From a virus, in IMG/VR virus record IMGVR_UViG_3300040801_001938, positions 1 through 23,812 of that record: a DNA stretch of 23,812 bases; one strand, written 5' to 3'. Within the stretch, counting starts at the first letter, position 1. Every line of letters starts with the position of its first letter. A program made the translations under genes and the position numbers. The notes beneath the pieces are model-generated. The model did no database searches and was not told where the DNA came from. It saw nothing but the letters and a program-made list of their open reading frames with translations. Positions 6,292 to 11,999 of this stretch are shown one piece after another.

Positions 6292-6387
6292 TCATAGGTT
6301 ACGTAGGTTGGATAGGCGAGCGGCCAGGATCAACGCAATCCCGGCCACGGTCATAAGGATGATGCTAGTGATGATTACGCAGTTCAT
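6292..6387 (-). CDS. 31-residue single-pass membrane peptide
   Basis: An ATG at 6387 opens 31 codons ending in TGA at 6292-6294. Nearly the whole product is hydrophobic (VIITSIILMTVAGIALILAA), followed by RLSNLRNL, so a single membrane helix with a basic cytoplasmic end is predicted. The ribosome site is only moderate (AAAGAGA). The stop lies just before the strong ribosome site of the next gene. It is the first gene after the promoter at 6413-6442. Small early membrane peptides are common in phages, but the role here is unknown. Confidence 0.55.
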   Translation of the reverse strand: MNCVIITSIILMTVAGIALILAARLSNLRNL

Positions 6388-6412
6388 GGTCGTCTCTTTG
6401 GTAGTCGTCGTG

Positions 6413-6442
6413 ATTAAAGCACGAAAAAAGCGGTCGTCGCAA
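6413..6442 (-). promoter_or_regulatory. Leftward promoter (TTGCGA-18-TTTAAT)
   Basis: On the minus strand TTGCGA (6437-6442) and TTTAAT (6413-6418) are 18 bp apart, in the 78-base gap between two genes. The sequence GTGCTTTAAT is identical to that at the promoter near 4164. A CTTTTTT run lies in the spacer. Confidence 0.55.
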
Positions 6443-6465
6443 TTGTGGCGGCCAAAACTTGGTTC

Positions 6466-6744
6466 TCACAGGTCCTCTCCCTGTTCAATTAGCCAGTAGC
6501 ACGCGATCTCGTTCGCGTCTTCGAAAGTGACGTCCAATTCCTCGGCCAACTTCCAGATGGTTGATTCCTGGCGCTGTTCGAGTGAGGCGTCAACCGATAG
6601 CCAATCGCTATCACAACCCCATTCGTCTGCGTAATCAGCCGTCCACTCATTGTCGGGGTGGAGATTGTGCCGGGTGCGGTCTCGATTCAGCCACTTGGCC
6701 GAATCGAGGAGATCGAGCGCGTTTTGCGTGAATTCGGTTCTCAT
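6466..6744 (-). CDS. Acidic hypothetical protein, Trp-rich
   Basis: The product is 92 residues when started at the ATG at 6744, which has AAGGAG 6-7 bases upstream. The ATG at 6750 overlaps that ribosome site and is less likely. The protein is strongly acidic (pattern DNEWTADYADEWGCDSDWL), with a helical C-terminal half (TIWKLAEELDVTFEDANEIA). Such acidic, aromatic proteins sometimes mimic DNA or bind host enzymes, but no specific family can be named. Its start lies 10 bases after the stop of the zinc-ribbon gene, so the two are co-transcribed from the control region at 7549-7592. Confidence 0.75.
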   Translation of the reverse strand: MRTEFTQNALDLLDSAKWLNRDRTRHNLHPDNEWTADYADEWGCDSDWLSVDASLEQRQESTIWKLAEELDVTFEDANEIACYWLIEQGEDL

Positions 6745-6754
6745 GGTCATCTCC

Positions 6755-7267
6755 TTATTTGATGTTGATTCCGAGGAATTCGCCGCCCTTGAACTGTTTC
6801 AGGCTGTCCGGGTAGCTGTGTGCGGTGATCTTGCCACGGGGGCCGATGTAAACGTGCCAGAATTCGTGGCTCAGGAGGCGCAGCAGGTTGCCCTTCGGGA
6901 GGTCAAGCATATCGACTTCAGCGGAAACCCAGAACCCGTAGTCGTGGCCGGTTTCGACGACTTCGAACTTCACGAAGTCTTCGCCATAGTTATCGTCGAA
7001 GTCTCGGCTGATGGTCTGGCGCAGGTGGTTGATGGCCCGCTGCTGCATGGCGTTGGGCTTGCGGCCTTTGAATTTACGGTTGACGGACCGGAACGGGACG
7101 GTGTCGCCGCAGTTGTTGCATTTCCAGACTTCGATGAGTTCGCTGTGGCCGAGTTCGCTCACGTCGTCATCGTCTTTCACGAGGACCTGCTCGTAGGTGC
7201 GTTCCCAAGTGGTGCGGCATCCGCATCCGTCGTTGTTGCAGTGCATCGATTTTTTGTTGCGGCTCAT
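6755..7267 (-). CDS. Zinc-ribbon-containing hypothetical protein
   Basis: This 170-residue protein has an ATG at 7267 behind AAGGAG. The N-terminus has CNNDGCGC (residues 10-17) and then WKCNNCGD near residue 48, giving Cys pairs of a four-Cys zinc ribbon that spans an acidic insert. The region after it (FKGRKPNAMQQRAINHLR) is basic and helical and could contact nucleic acid. The C-terminal half is beta-rich with a HEFWHVY segment. That segment is not a convincing HExxH metalloprotease site, because the second His is displaced. Zinc-ribbon proteins of this size in early phage genes are often transcription-related, which is inference here. Confidence 0.8.
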   Translation of the reverse strand: MSRNKKSMHCNNDGCGCRTTWERTYEQVLVKDDDDVSELGHSELIEVWKCNNCGDTVPFRSVNRKFKGRKPNAMQQRAINHLRQTISRDFDDNYGEDFVKFEVVETGHDYGFWVSAEVDMLDLPKGNLLRLLSHEFWHVYIGPRGKITAHSYPDSLKQFKGGEFLGINIK

Positions 7268-7278
7268 GGTGTGTCTCC

Positions 7279-7350
7279 TTAAAAGATGAAATTGGCGATG
7301 ACGCTGAAGTAGCTGTAGTATCTGCTGACTATGTTAATTGCTGCGATCAT
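7279..7350 (-). CDS. Possible 23-residue hydrophobic peptide
   Basis: An ATG at 7350 with AGGA nearby opens a 23-codon frame whose TAA (7279-7281) forms part of the next gene's ribosome site. The product has Ile, Phe, Val and Tyr along its length, for example IAAINIVSRYYSYF. It may be a tiny membrane peptide or only a leader that couples translation. Evidence is limited to position, ribosome site and composition. Confidence 0.35.
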   Translation of the reverse strand: MIAAINIVSRYYSYFSVIANFIF

Positions 7351-7378
7351 CTCGGTCTTCCTGCTGGTGTGTCGGGTT

Positions 7379-7519
7379 TTAGCTGTAGAGTTCGTCTTCG
7401 AGGTCGGCGATTTCGTCCTGCAGGGCGATCGTCTCGTCGGTGTCGGCATAGTCGTTCTCGGACCAGATGGCTTCGAGGCGGGCTTCGAGTTCTGCGATGC
7501 GGCTTTCGAGGTTCGTCAT
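7379..7519 (-). CDS. 46-residue acidic coiled-coil protein, first leftward gene
   Basis: An ATG at 7519 with GGAG 9 bases upstream opens 46 codons ending in TAA at 7379-7381. The product has a clear leucine/isoleucine heptad pattern (LESRIAELEARLEAIW and IALQDEIADLEDELY), strongly acidic, with no Pro or Gly. A dimeric coiled coil is likely. It is the first gene downstream of the leftward promoter and operator at 7549-7592. It could be a small regulator partner or an anti-host protein; no DNA-binding motif is visible. Confidence 0.7.
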   Translation of the reverse strand: MTNLESRIAELEARLEAIWSENDYADTDETIALQDEIADLEDELYS

Positions 7520-7548
7520 TGTCGGGGTCTCCGTTTCGTGTTTCATTT

Positions 7549-7573
7549 GATGGTACAATTTTATTGTACCATC
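7549..7573. promoter_or_regulatory. Operator-like perfect inverted repeat between divergent units
   Basis: GATGGTACAAT (7549-7559), a TTT spacer and ATTGTACCATC (7563-7573) form a perfect 11-bp inverted repeat. Each arm contains TGGTACAAT, which reads as an extended -10 on its own strand. The arrangement suggests a repressor dimer site that blocks leftward, and possibly also rightward, initiation. No repressor gene is recognisable in this window. Confidence 0.75.
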
Positions 7574-7592
7574 CGGAGGGGGTTTATGTCAA
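7563..7592 (-). promoter_or_regulatory. Leftward early promoter (TTGACA-18-TACAAT) under operator control
   Basis: On the minus strand a consensus TTGACA (7587-7592) and an extended -10 TGGTACAAT (TACAAT at 7563-7568) are 18 bp apart. Transcription would begin near 7556, about 37 bases before the ATG at 7519. The -10 lies inside the perfect inverted repeat, so binding there should block initiation. Confidence 0.75.
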
Positions 7593-7596
7593 GATA

Positions 7597-7635
7597 TTGC
7601 CCGACGAACGGTATGCCTTGCCCGACGAACGGTAT
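7597..7635. repeat. Two 18-bp direct repeats with 21-bp period
   Basis: TTGCCCGACGAACGGTAT occurs exactly at 7597-7614 and at 7618-7635, with start-to-start spacing of 21 bp, two helical turns. The repeats lie just upstream of the -35 box of the leftward promoter, at about -41 to -79. They are candidate activator or repressor sites on one face of the DNA. Confidence 0.8.
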
Positions 7636-7649
7636 ATCAGAAACCCCCG

Positions 7650-7679
7650 TTGACCTTCGAAACGCTCCCGTGTTTTCAT
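7650..7679 (+). promoter_or_regulatory. Possible rightward late promoter
   Basis: TTGACC (7650-7655) and TTTCAT (7674-7679) are 18 bp apart, about 30 bases before the first rightward ATG at 7713. The -10 matches only four of six consensus bases. The extended -10 TGGTACAAT at 7551-7559 is an alternative rightward start but lacks a -35. Confidence 0.3.
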
Positions 7680-7712
7680 GCGTCTACGTGGGGCCGAACA
7701 TCGGAGAGCATC

Positions 7713-7937
7713 ATGGGAAGCAAGCCCCGAATCGATTTCAGCGACGAATTCGCGTGTGAAGCGGGCGAGGAGGCCCTGGACCGCGCCCTTATGAGGAGTT
7801 ATCTGTTTGAGCAGCGCCGACTTATTGCCGAACCTCTCAGAGAGTTACGCGCTATCCATCGCTCGGAACCGGGTGGAGGGGTGGCTGGACTTGCCAGCGA
7901 AGACTCGCCTGTTCGCGTTGGAATACGCGAAGAATAG
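7713..7937 (+). CDS. Small ORF overlapping the small terminase in another frame
   Basis: An ATG at 7713 with CGGAGAG upstream opens 74 codons ending at 7937, overlapping the terminase frame by 131 bases. The first ~45 residues look like natural protein (DFSDEFACEAGEEALDRALM, then RSYLFEQRRL). The overlapped end is Gly/Pro/Arg-rich and less protein-like. The terminase frame is +1 relative to this one and has a stop at 7792-7794. It could be a short separate gene, or the true N-terminus of the terminase joined by +1 frameshifting or a sequence error. I cannot decide from one sequence. Confidence 0.45.
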   Translation: MGSKPRIDFSDEFACEAGEEALDRALMRSYLFEQRRLIAEPLRELRAIHRSEPGGGVAGLASEDSPVRVGIREE

Positions 7938-8718
7938 TAGTCTGGCGGCTGCGTCCAAGCGCGTCAAAGTCAGTCAGGCTGTCGGCCAGGAACTGCTCGA
8001 CCACCCCCTCGTTTCGGCCTATATCGACGATCTCGTTTCGGACGAGGAAACCAAGTCGGCTATCACTCGTGAATTCATCGAGTATCACATGCTAGAGACC
8101 CTAGGTCAGGTGAACGGGGATGATGACATCCCGCTCTTGACCAAAGACGGGACAGTCGAGGGCCGTAACTTTAACGCGCCAGCAAAGATACGACTCCTGC
8201 AGCAGATGCAGGAGTTCGTAGATGTCCGGTCCCGGCCTCGATCCTCCCTCACATCTCGGGTTGTACCGGGCCAGCCCCGCACGTTCTCCTCTCCGGACGA
8301 GTTGTGGGCCGCCTGTGCCGAGTTCTTCGCTTGGGTGGAGGAAAACCCGATCATGGATGCTCGGGTCGAGGTCCGGGGCGGCAGGGAGCAAGAGGTCAGG
8401 ACGCCACGCCCGCGCATTCCGACCGAGGGGTCATTGGTCATTTTCATCGGGGCCAGGATGGATGACTGGAACGCGTGGGCAGAGAATCCCGAATTCGCCC
8501 CCGTGGTCGAAGCCGCTCGGGGCATCATAACCGAAATCAAGATGACGCACGCTGCCGCTGGCATCATGAACCCAAACTTCGTGGCCCGCGATCTGGGCAT
8601 GGCCGACAACATCAATAACCCGGACGGACATCTTCGTGCTCCGTCTATCGACTTCTCCAAGCTGTCCTTGGAGACTCTCAAGGAATTAAAACAAGCCCAA
8701 AAAACGGAGGAAGATTAA
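7807..8718 (+). CDS. Terminase small subunit, two-family architecture
   Basis: The small terminase recognises phage DNA and starts packaging with the large subunit. The best start is a TTG at 7807 with AGGAG 8 bases upstream, giving 303 residues. Residues about 29-140 resemble the Terminase_2 small-subunit family: LPAKTRLFALEYAKNSSLAA, a helix-turn-helix-like region, LLDHPLVSAYI, and a later KIRLLQQMQEF helix. Residues about 158-268 resemble the P22 gp3-type packaging family: SSPDELWAACAEFFAWVEEN, then GSLVIFIGARMDDW, then HAAAGIMNPNFVARDLGM. The first family usually lacks the second segment. The TTG start and the overlapping upstream frame leave the exact N-terminus open. Confidence 0.85.
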   Translation: MSSADLLPNLSESYALSIARNRVEGWLDLPAKTRLFALEYAKNSSLAAASKRVKVSQAVGQELLDHPLVSAYIDDLVSDEETKSAITREFIEYHMLETLGQVNGDDDIPLLTKDGTVEGRNFNAPAKIRLLQQMQEFVDVRSRPRSSLTSRVVPGQPRTFSSPDELWAACAEFFAWVEENPIMDARVEVRGGREQEVRTPRPRIPTEGSLVIFIGARMDDWNAWAENPEFAPVVEAARGIITEIKMTHAAAGIMNPNFVARDLGMADNINNPDGHLRAPSIDFSKLSLETLKELKQAQKTEED

Positions 8719-8721
8719 ACC

Positions 8722-9090
8722 ATGAATCAGGGGGTGGCCGACGTGGCTAGAATAGGGAATTTGAATGGGAAGTGGTCGGTCCTATTTCGGGGGTTGATGG
8801 CGCTGGGGGCCGTAATGCTCCCGATGATGGTGTCGCTTAACGTGTGGTTTGTTTCGTCGATCTATGAGATGAAGATCGTTCAGATCGGCATCCTGGCCCG
8901 CATCGATTCATTCATGGGGGAGGGACCCAGATATACTGAGGAGATGGCCCGTGCGGATCATGCAGAATTAAAGGGTCAGATTGTGGACGACGTGCTGAAC
9001 AACTATCCCCCTAAATGGGTAACTGATCTGTTGGCCAAGCATGATAAGGAAATAGAGCGGATCAATGAGGAACTGCGGTCGCATAATTGA
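8722..9090 (+). CDS. Single-pass membrane protein, possible holin or spanin
   Basis: This 122-residue protein starts at an ATG 3 bases after the terminase stop, behind GGAGGA. Residues about 20-50 hold one long hydrophobic stretch (LFRGLMALGAVMLPMMVSLN followed by VWFV). The remainder is charged and helical (DHAELKGQIVDDVL, then LAKHDKEIERINEELRSHN), with coiled-coil character. The shape fits a class III-type holin or an inner-membrane spanin. The next genes encode a cell-wall hydrolase and a lipoprotein, so a lysis role is likely from context. The sequence alone does not distinguish holin from spanin. Confidence 0.7.
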   Translation: MNQGVADVARIGNLNGKWSVLFRGLMALGAVMLPMMVSLNVWFVSSIYEMKIVQIGILARIDSFMGEGPRYTEEMARADHAELKGQIVDDVLNNYPPKWVTDLLAKHDKEIERINEELRSHN

Positions 9091-9098
9091 GGGCAGCT

Positions 9099-9515
9099 AT
9101 GACTGACTCCATAAAGATAGACGTTACGGACTTGGATTTTGTGGCCCGGACTGTGATGGCCGAGGCCGAGGGCGAGTCGTACGAAGGAAAGGTGGCCGTC
9201 GCCGCTGTTATATACAACCGGGCAAGGACCCCGAGTTGGTGGGGCGTTACGGTTAAGGATGCGTGCCTCACGGCTTTACAATTCTCTTCGTGGAACGATG
9301 ACAATCCCCGCCGCAACAAGATCGGGGAATGGGGAATGGATAATCCGGTATTTAGGGAATGTTTCAGGGCGGCTGTTGAAGCGTTTGATCGGGACCCTTC
9401 AGGGGGTTCCGATTCTTTTTACGCGCATGGGACAGTTAAGCCGACGTGGCACGAGACGTGGATGAGGTCGATAGTTGTGGGCGGCCATACATTCGTCAAG
9501 ACACTTAAGTGGTAG
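9099..9515 (+). CDS. SleB-type cell-wall hydrolase, likely endolysin
   Basis: The product is 138 residues, with the ATG at 9099 placed 7 bases after GAGGG; an upstream TTG frame is less likely. Residues 18-45 read TVMAEAEGESYEGKVAVAAV followed by IYNRA, the hallmark of the Hydrolase_2/SleB peptidoglycan hydrolase family, with Glu in AEAEGE as the expected catalytic position. LQFSSWN near residue 60 matches the second conserved block, and FYAHGT lies further on. Such enzymes cut the glycan strand of peptidoglycan. There is no signal peptide, so it should need the adjacent membrane protein to reach the wall. Confidence 0.9.
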   Translation: MTDSIKIDVTDLDFVARTVMAEAEGESYEGKVAVAAVIYNRARTPSWWGVTVKDACLTALQFSSWNDDNPRRNKIGEWGMDNPVFRECFRAAVEAFDRDPSGGSDSFYAHGTVKPTWHETWMRSIVVGGHTFVKTLKW

Positions 9516-9524
9516 GAGAGGGAC

Positions 9525-9968
9525 ATGGCACGGTTCGTTGAAGTACCGACGTTTGATATCTATAACGAGGAGACCGGCGAGTGGGCCGAGCCGGAACAGT
9601 GGTGGCTTGAGGGACGCATGGTTTATGCCAGTGATTACGAGGACCGCGACGGGAACCCGCTAGTTGTAGTCACCCCGGACGGATTCAAGACCGATTTGTC
9701 CTCGATTCCCCGATTCCCGCCGTTTTTGCGTAGCATTCTGCTGAAGAACGGCAGACACCGGCCCGCTTCAATCCCGCACGATGACCTGTGCCGTAGAAAA
9801 TTCGAGTTCCCGCGCCCTCTGGCCGACCGAATCTTCCTGGAGGCCATGGAAGTCGTGGGGGTTAACAGGTTTCACAGGTACGCCATGTACGCAGCGGTGC
9901 GGGCGTTGACCGAGATTCTTATCTGGCAGGGCAAAGCGGCCCGCAATTGGGAGGATTGTACGCGATGA
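9525..9968 (+). CDS. DUF1353 family phage protein
   Basis: This 147-residue protein has an ATG preceded by TAGGAGAGG. The pattern VVVTPDGFKTDLSSIPRFPP, then PASIPHDDLCRRKF, then LADRIFLEAMEVVGV and RYAMYAAVRA matches the DUF1353 family. That family is common beside lysis or tail genes of phages and has a conserved Asp, His and Asp that could form a metal or catalytic site. The biochemical role of the family is not settled. Its stop overlaps the next start as ATGA, so it is translated together with the lipoprotein. Confidence 0.85.
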   Translation: MARFVEVPTFDIYNEETGEWAEPEQWWLEGRMVYASDYEDRDGNPLVVVTPDGFKTDLSSIPRFPPFLRSILLKNGRHRPASIPHDDLCRRKFEFPRPLADRIFLEAMEVVGVNRFHRYAMYAAVRALTEILIWQGKAARNWEDCTR

Positions 9969-10258
9969 AAACCGAATACGACAACACGTGGCGCGTTATC
10001 GCGTTTGTTATCACCCTTGTACTGTGGATCGTGCTGCTGTTTTCGATCGGCGGCTGCGCCACGGTCAAAGTGACTACGCCCGAGGGCATGTCCATCGAGA
10101 CCACAACGCTGTGGAAAGACGTAAACCAAGCTGAGGCCTCAACCGAGAATATGGTGCTGAAGCTGGGCAGTTCCACTAGTGAACAGGACGCTCAGGGCGC
10201 TTTGTTCATGGTGTGTGCTATAAATCCCGCTTTGCCGATGTGCCAGCAGGATCAGTGA
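9965..10258 (+). CDS. Small lipoprotein, possible outer-membrane spanin
   Basis: The product is 97 residues from the ATG at 9965, with GGGAGG about 9 bases upstream. The N-terminus is a signal sequence (VIAFVITLVLWIVLLFS) ending in the lipobox-like IGGC at about residue 30, after which the mature protein begins CATVKVTTPEG. This predicts a lipid-anchored envelope protein. Its place after a membrane protein and a wall hydrolase suggests an outer-membrane spanin or an exclusion lipoprotein. There is no Pro-rich stretch typical of Rz1, so the spanin role is tentative. A lipoprotein of this kind points to a Gram-negative host. Confidence 0.75.
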   Translation: MKTEYDNTWRVIAFVITLVLWIVLLFSIGGCATVKVTTPEGMSIETTTLWKDVNQAEASTENMVLKLGSSTSEQDAQGALFMVCAINPALPMCQQDQ

Positions 10259-10554
10259 CGGTCCCGGCCAACATCTTCGATTTGCGCTCCGTTTCGTTGC
10301 GGGGCGCATTTAACCGAGGACGGGCCAGGGTCCTATGGGCCGACGGTCTGCTCCGGGTTTTTACCCCCGATGGCCCGGTCCTGGAGTTGGTTGCCCCGAA
10401 GCCTCACAGGAAGCCGGGACATATCGCCGTTTGGACCACCATCACGCACGCCGGTCCTCTTGACCTTCGTATGAAGTGCATGACCTGTGGTGGGCGCAAG
10501 TGGTGGAAAACGTATGCCGATTCACCGTCTGATTTGTGGGCTAGTGCGGCGTGA
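10255..10554 (+). CDS. Hypothetical protein with C-terminal CxxC
   Basis: The GTG at 10255 overlaps the preceding stop as GTGA and has AGGA just upstream; the longer open frame lies inside the lipoprotein gene. The 99-residue product is beta-rich at the N-terminus (GRARVLWADGLLRVFTPDG) and ends with MKCMTCGGRKWW, a CxxC on a basic-aromatic segment. Its stop in turn overlaps the large terminase GTG. A small DNA-contacting or terminase-accessory role is suggested by position only. No family is recognised. Confidence 0.7.
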   Translation: MTVPANIFDLRSVSLRGAFNRGRARVLWADGLLRVFTPDGPVLELVAPKPHRKPGHIAVWTTITHAGPLDLRMKCMTCGGRKWWKTYADSPSDLWASAA

Positions 10555-11999
10555 GCGCCATACCCCAATTCGACCACAACGACTGGATTCACATTGACCG
10601 TGAGTTATGCTCGCGTTCCTTGTCGGAGTTCGTTAAAGCGGCGTGGGGTGTGCTAGAGCCGAACCAACCATACGTTCACGGGTGGCATATCGATGCCTTG
10701 TCTGAACACTTAGAGGCTGTGTCGAGTGGCCAAATCAACCGACTGCTGATTAACATACCGCCCGGTACTATGAAGTCGATGGAATGCGGCGTGTTTTGGC
10801 CAGCTTGGGAGTGGGGGCCTTTGGGTCGCCCGTCCACCCGGTTCATTGGGGCCAGCCACGAACAGGGACTGGCCACTCGCGATAACCGTCGCATGCGGTA
10901 TTTAGTCGAATCTGAGTGGTTCCAAGAGAGGTGGCCGGTTGCGTTGGTCAGCGACCAGAACGAGAAAACGTACTTCGAGAACGAAGAGACCGGCTGGCGG
11001 CAATCCTGCCCCGTCAAGTCAATGACGGGTAAGCGTGGCGACCGGGTGCTGTGGGACGACCCTCACAGCGTGGAGGCCGCATTGTCGGCTCCGGAGCGGG
11101 AAACCGCTATTCGGGTGTTCAAAGAAACGCTGCCCACTCGACTAAATAACCCGGACAGTTCTGCTATCGTAATCGTGATGCAGCGCCTACACGAGCAAGA
11201 CGTGTCGGGTCTGGTCATCGACAATCTGAAGGAATATGGGTACGAGCACCTGTGCTTGCCCATGGAGTTTGAACCGGAAAGGAAATGCAGCACGTCCATC
11301 GGGTTCACTGACCCTCGGACTGAGGCTGGCGAGTTGCTGTTCCCGGAGCGGTTCCCCCGGCACGTGGTCGAAAGGGACAAAATCGTGATGGGGTCTTATG
11401 CGTATTCTGGCCAGATGCAGCAGTCGCCCACTCCCCGATCTGGTGGGGTTTTTGAGTGGGAGAATCTAGACGTTGTCCAGGCCATCTCAGAGAGGGACGT
11501 CGTCCAGACGGTGCGCTATTGGGATAAGGCGGGAACCAAGGACGGCGGGGCGTATACGGCGGGCGTAAAAATCGCTAGTCTCCGGGATGGTAGGTACGCA
11601 ATCTTGGACGTTGTCCGTGGCCAGTGGAATGCGACCAAGAGGGAGAGAGTGATAAAACAGACTGCACAGACGGATGGTGCGGATGTTACAGTGTGGATAG
11701 AGCAGGAACCCGGAAGCGGCGGCAAGGAATCAGCCGAAGCCACCATCAAGAATCTGGCCGGGTTCGTGGTGAAAGCGGAGCGGGCCACGGGCGATAAAGT
11801 AGTCCGAGCGGAGCCGTACGCTGTTCAAGTCGAAGCCGGGAATGTGATTCTTCTGGCGGGGGCTTGGAATCGGGATTTCATCGAGGAGCACAAGTCGTTC
11901 CCGGTGGGGTACAAGGATCAAATCGACTCGGCGTCCGGTGGGTTCAACAAAGTGGCGCTGGGCAGTACGTACAACATAGAAAGGATGATCAATGGCTAA
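10551..11999 (+). CDS. terL: Terminase large subunit (packaging ATPase-nuclease)
   Basis: This is the motor that pumps phage DNA into the prohead and cuts it. The 482-residue product starts at a GTG overlapping the preceding stop (GTGA). Walker A-like PPGTMKS lies at 70-76, and a Walker B-like RVLWDDP at 165-171 follows KSMTGKRGD. The C-terminal RNase H-like nuclease begins with VRYWDKAGTKDGGAYT at about 321-335, where Asp 325 is a likely metal ligand. Further acidic candidates are in WIEQEPGSGG near 381 and DQIDSASGGF near 456. The length is typical of large terminases. It overlaps the portal gene by 8 bases. Confidence 0.95.
   Translation: MSAIPQFDHNDWIHIDRELCSRSLSEFVKAAWGVLEPNQPYVHGWHIDALSEHLEAVSSGQINRLLINIPPGTMKSMECGVFWPAWEWGPLGRPSTRFIGASHEQGLATRDNRRMRYLVESEWFQERWPVALVSDQNEKTYFENEETGWRQSCPVKSMTGKRGDRVLWDDPHSVEAALSAPERETAIRVFKETLPTRLNNPDSSAIVIVMQRLHEQDVSGLVIDNLKEYGYEHLCLPMEFEPERKCSTSIGFTDPRTEAGELLFPERFPRHVVERDKIVMGSYAYSGQMQQSPTPRSGGVFEWENLDVVQAISERDVVQTVRYWDKAGTKDGGAYTAGVKIASLRDGRYAILDVVRGQWNATKRERVIKQTAQTDGADVTVWIEQEPGSGGKESAEATIKNLAGFVVKAERATGDKVVRAEPYAVQVEAGNVILLAGAWNRDFIEEHKSFPVGYKDQIDSASGGFNKVALGSTYNIERMING

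Noticed and set aside
6419-6435. CTTTTTT run on the minus strand as a rho-independent terminator of the gene at 6466-6744
   Set aside because: No stable GC-rich stem precedes the T run, and the run falls in the spacer of a better-supported promoter.
6841-6880. HEFWH segment in the zinc-ribbon protein as a HExxH metalloprotease site
   Set aside because: The sequence reads HEFWHV in a short beta-rich region without a third ligand or family pattern, so a protease call is not supported.
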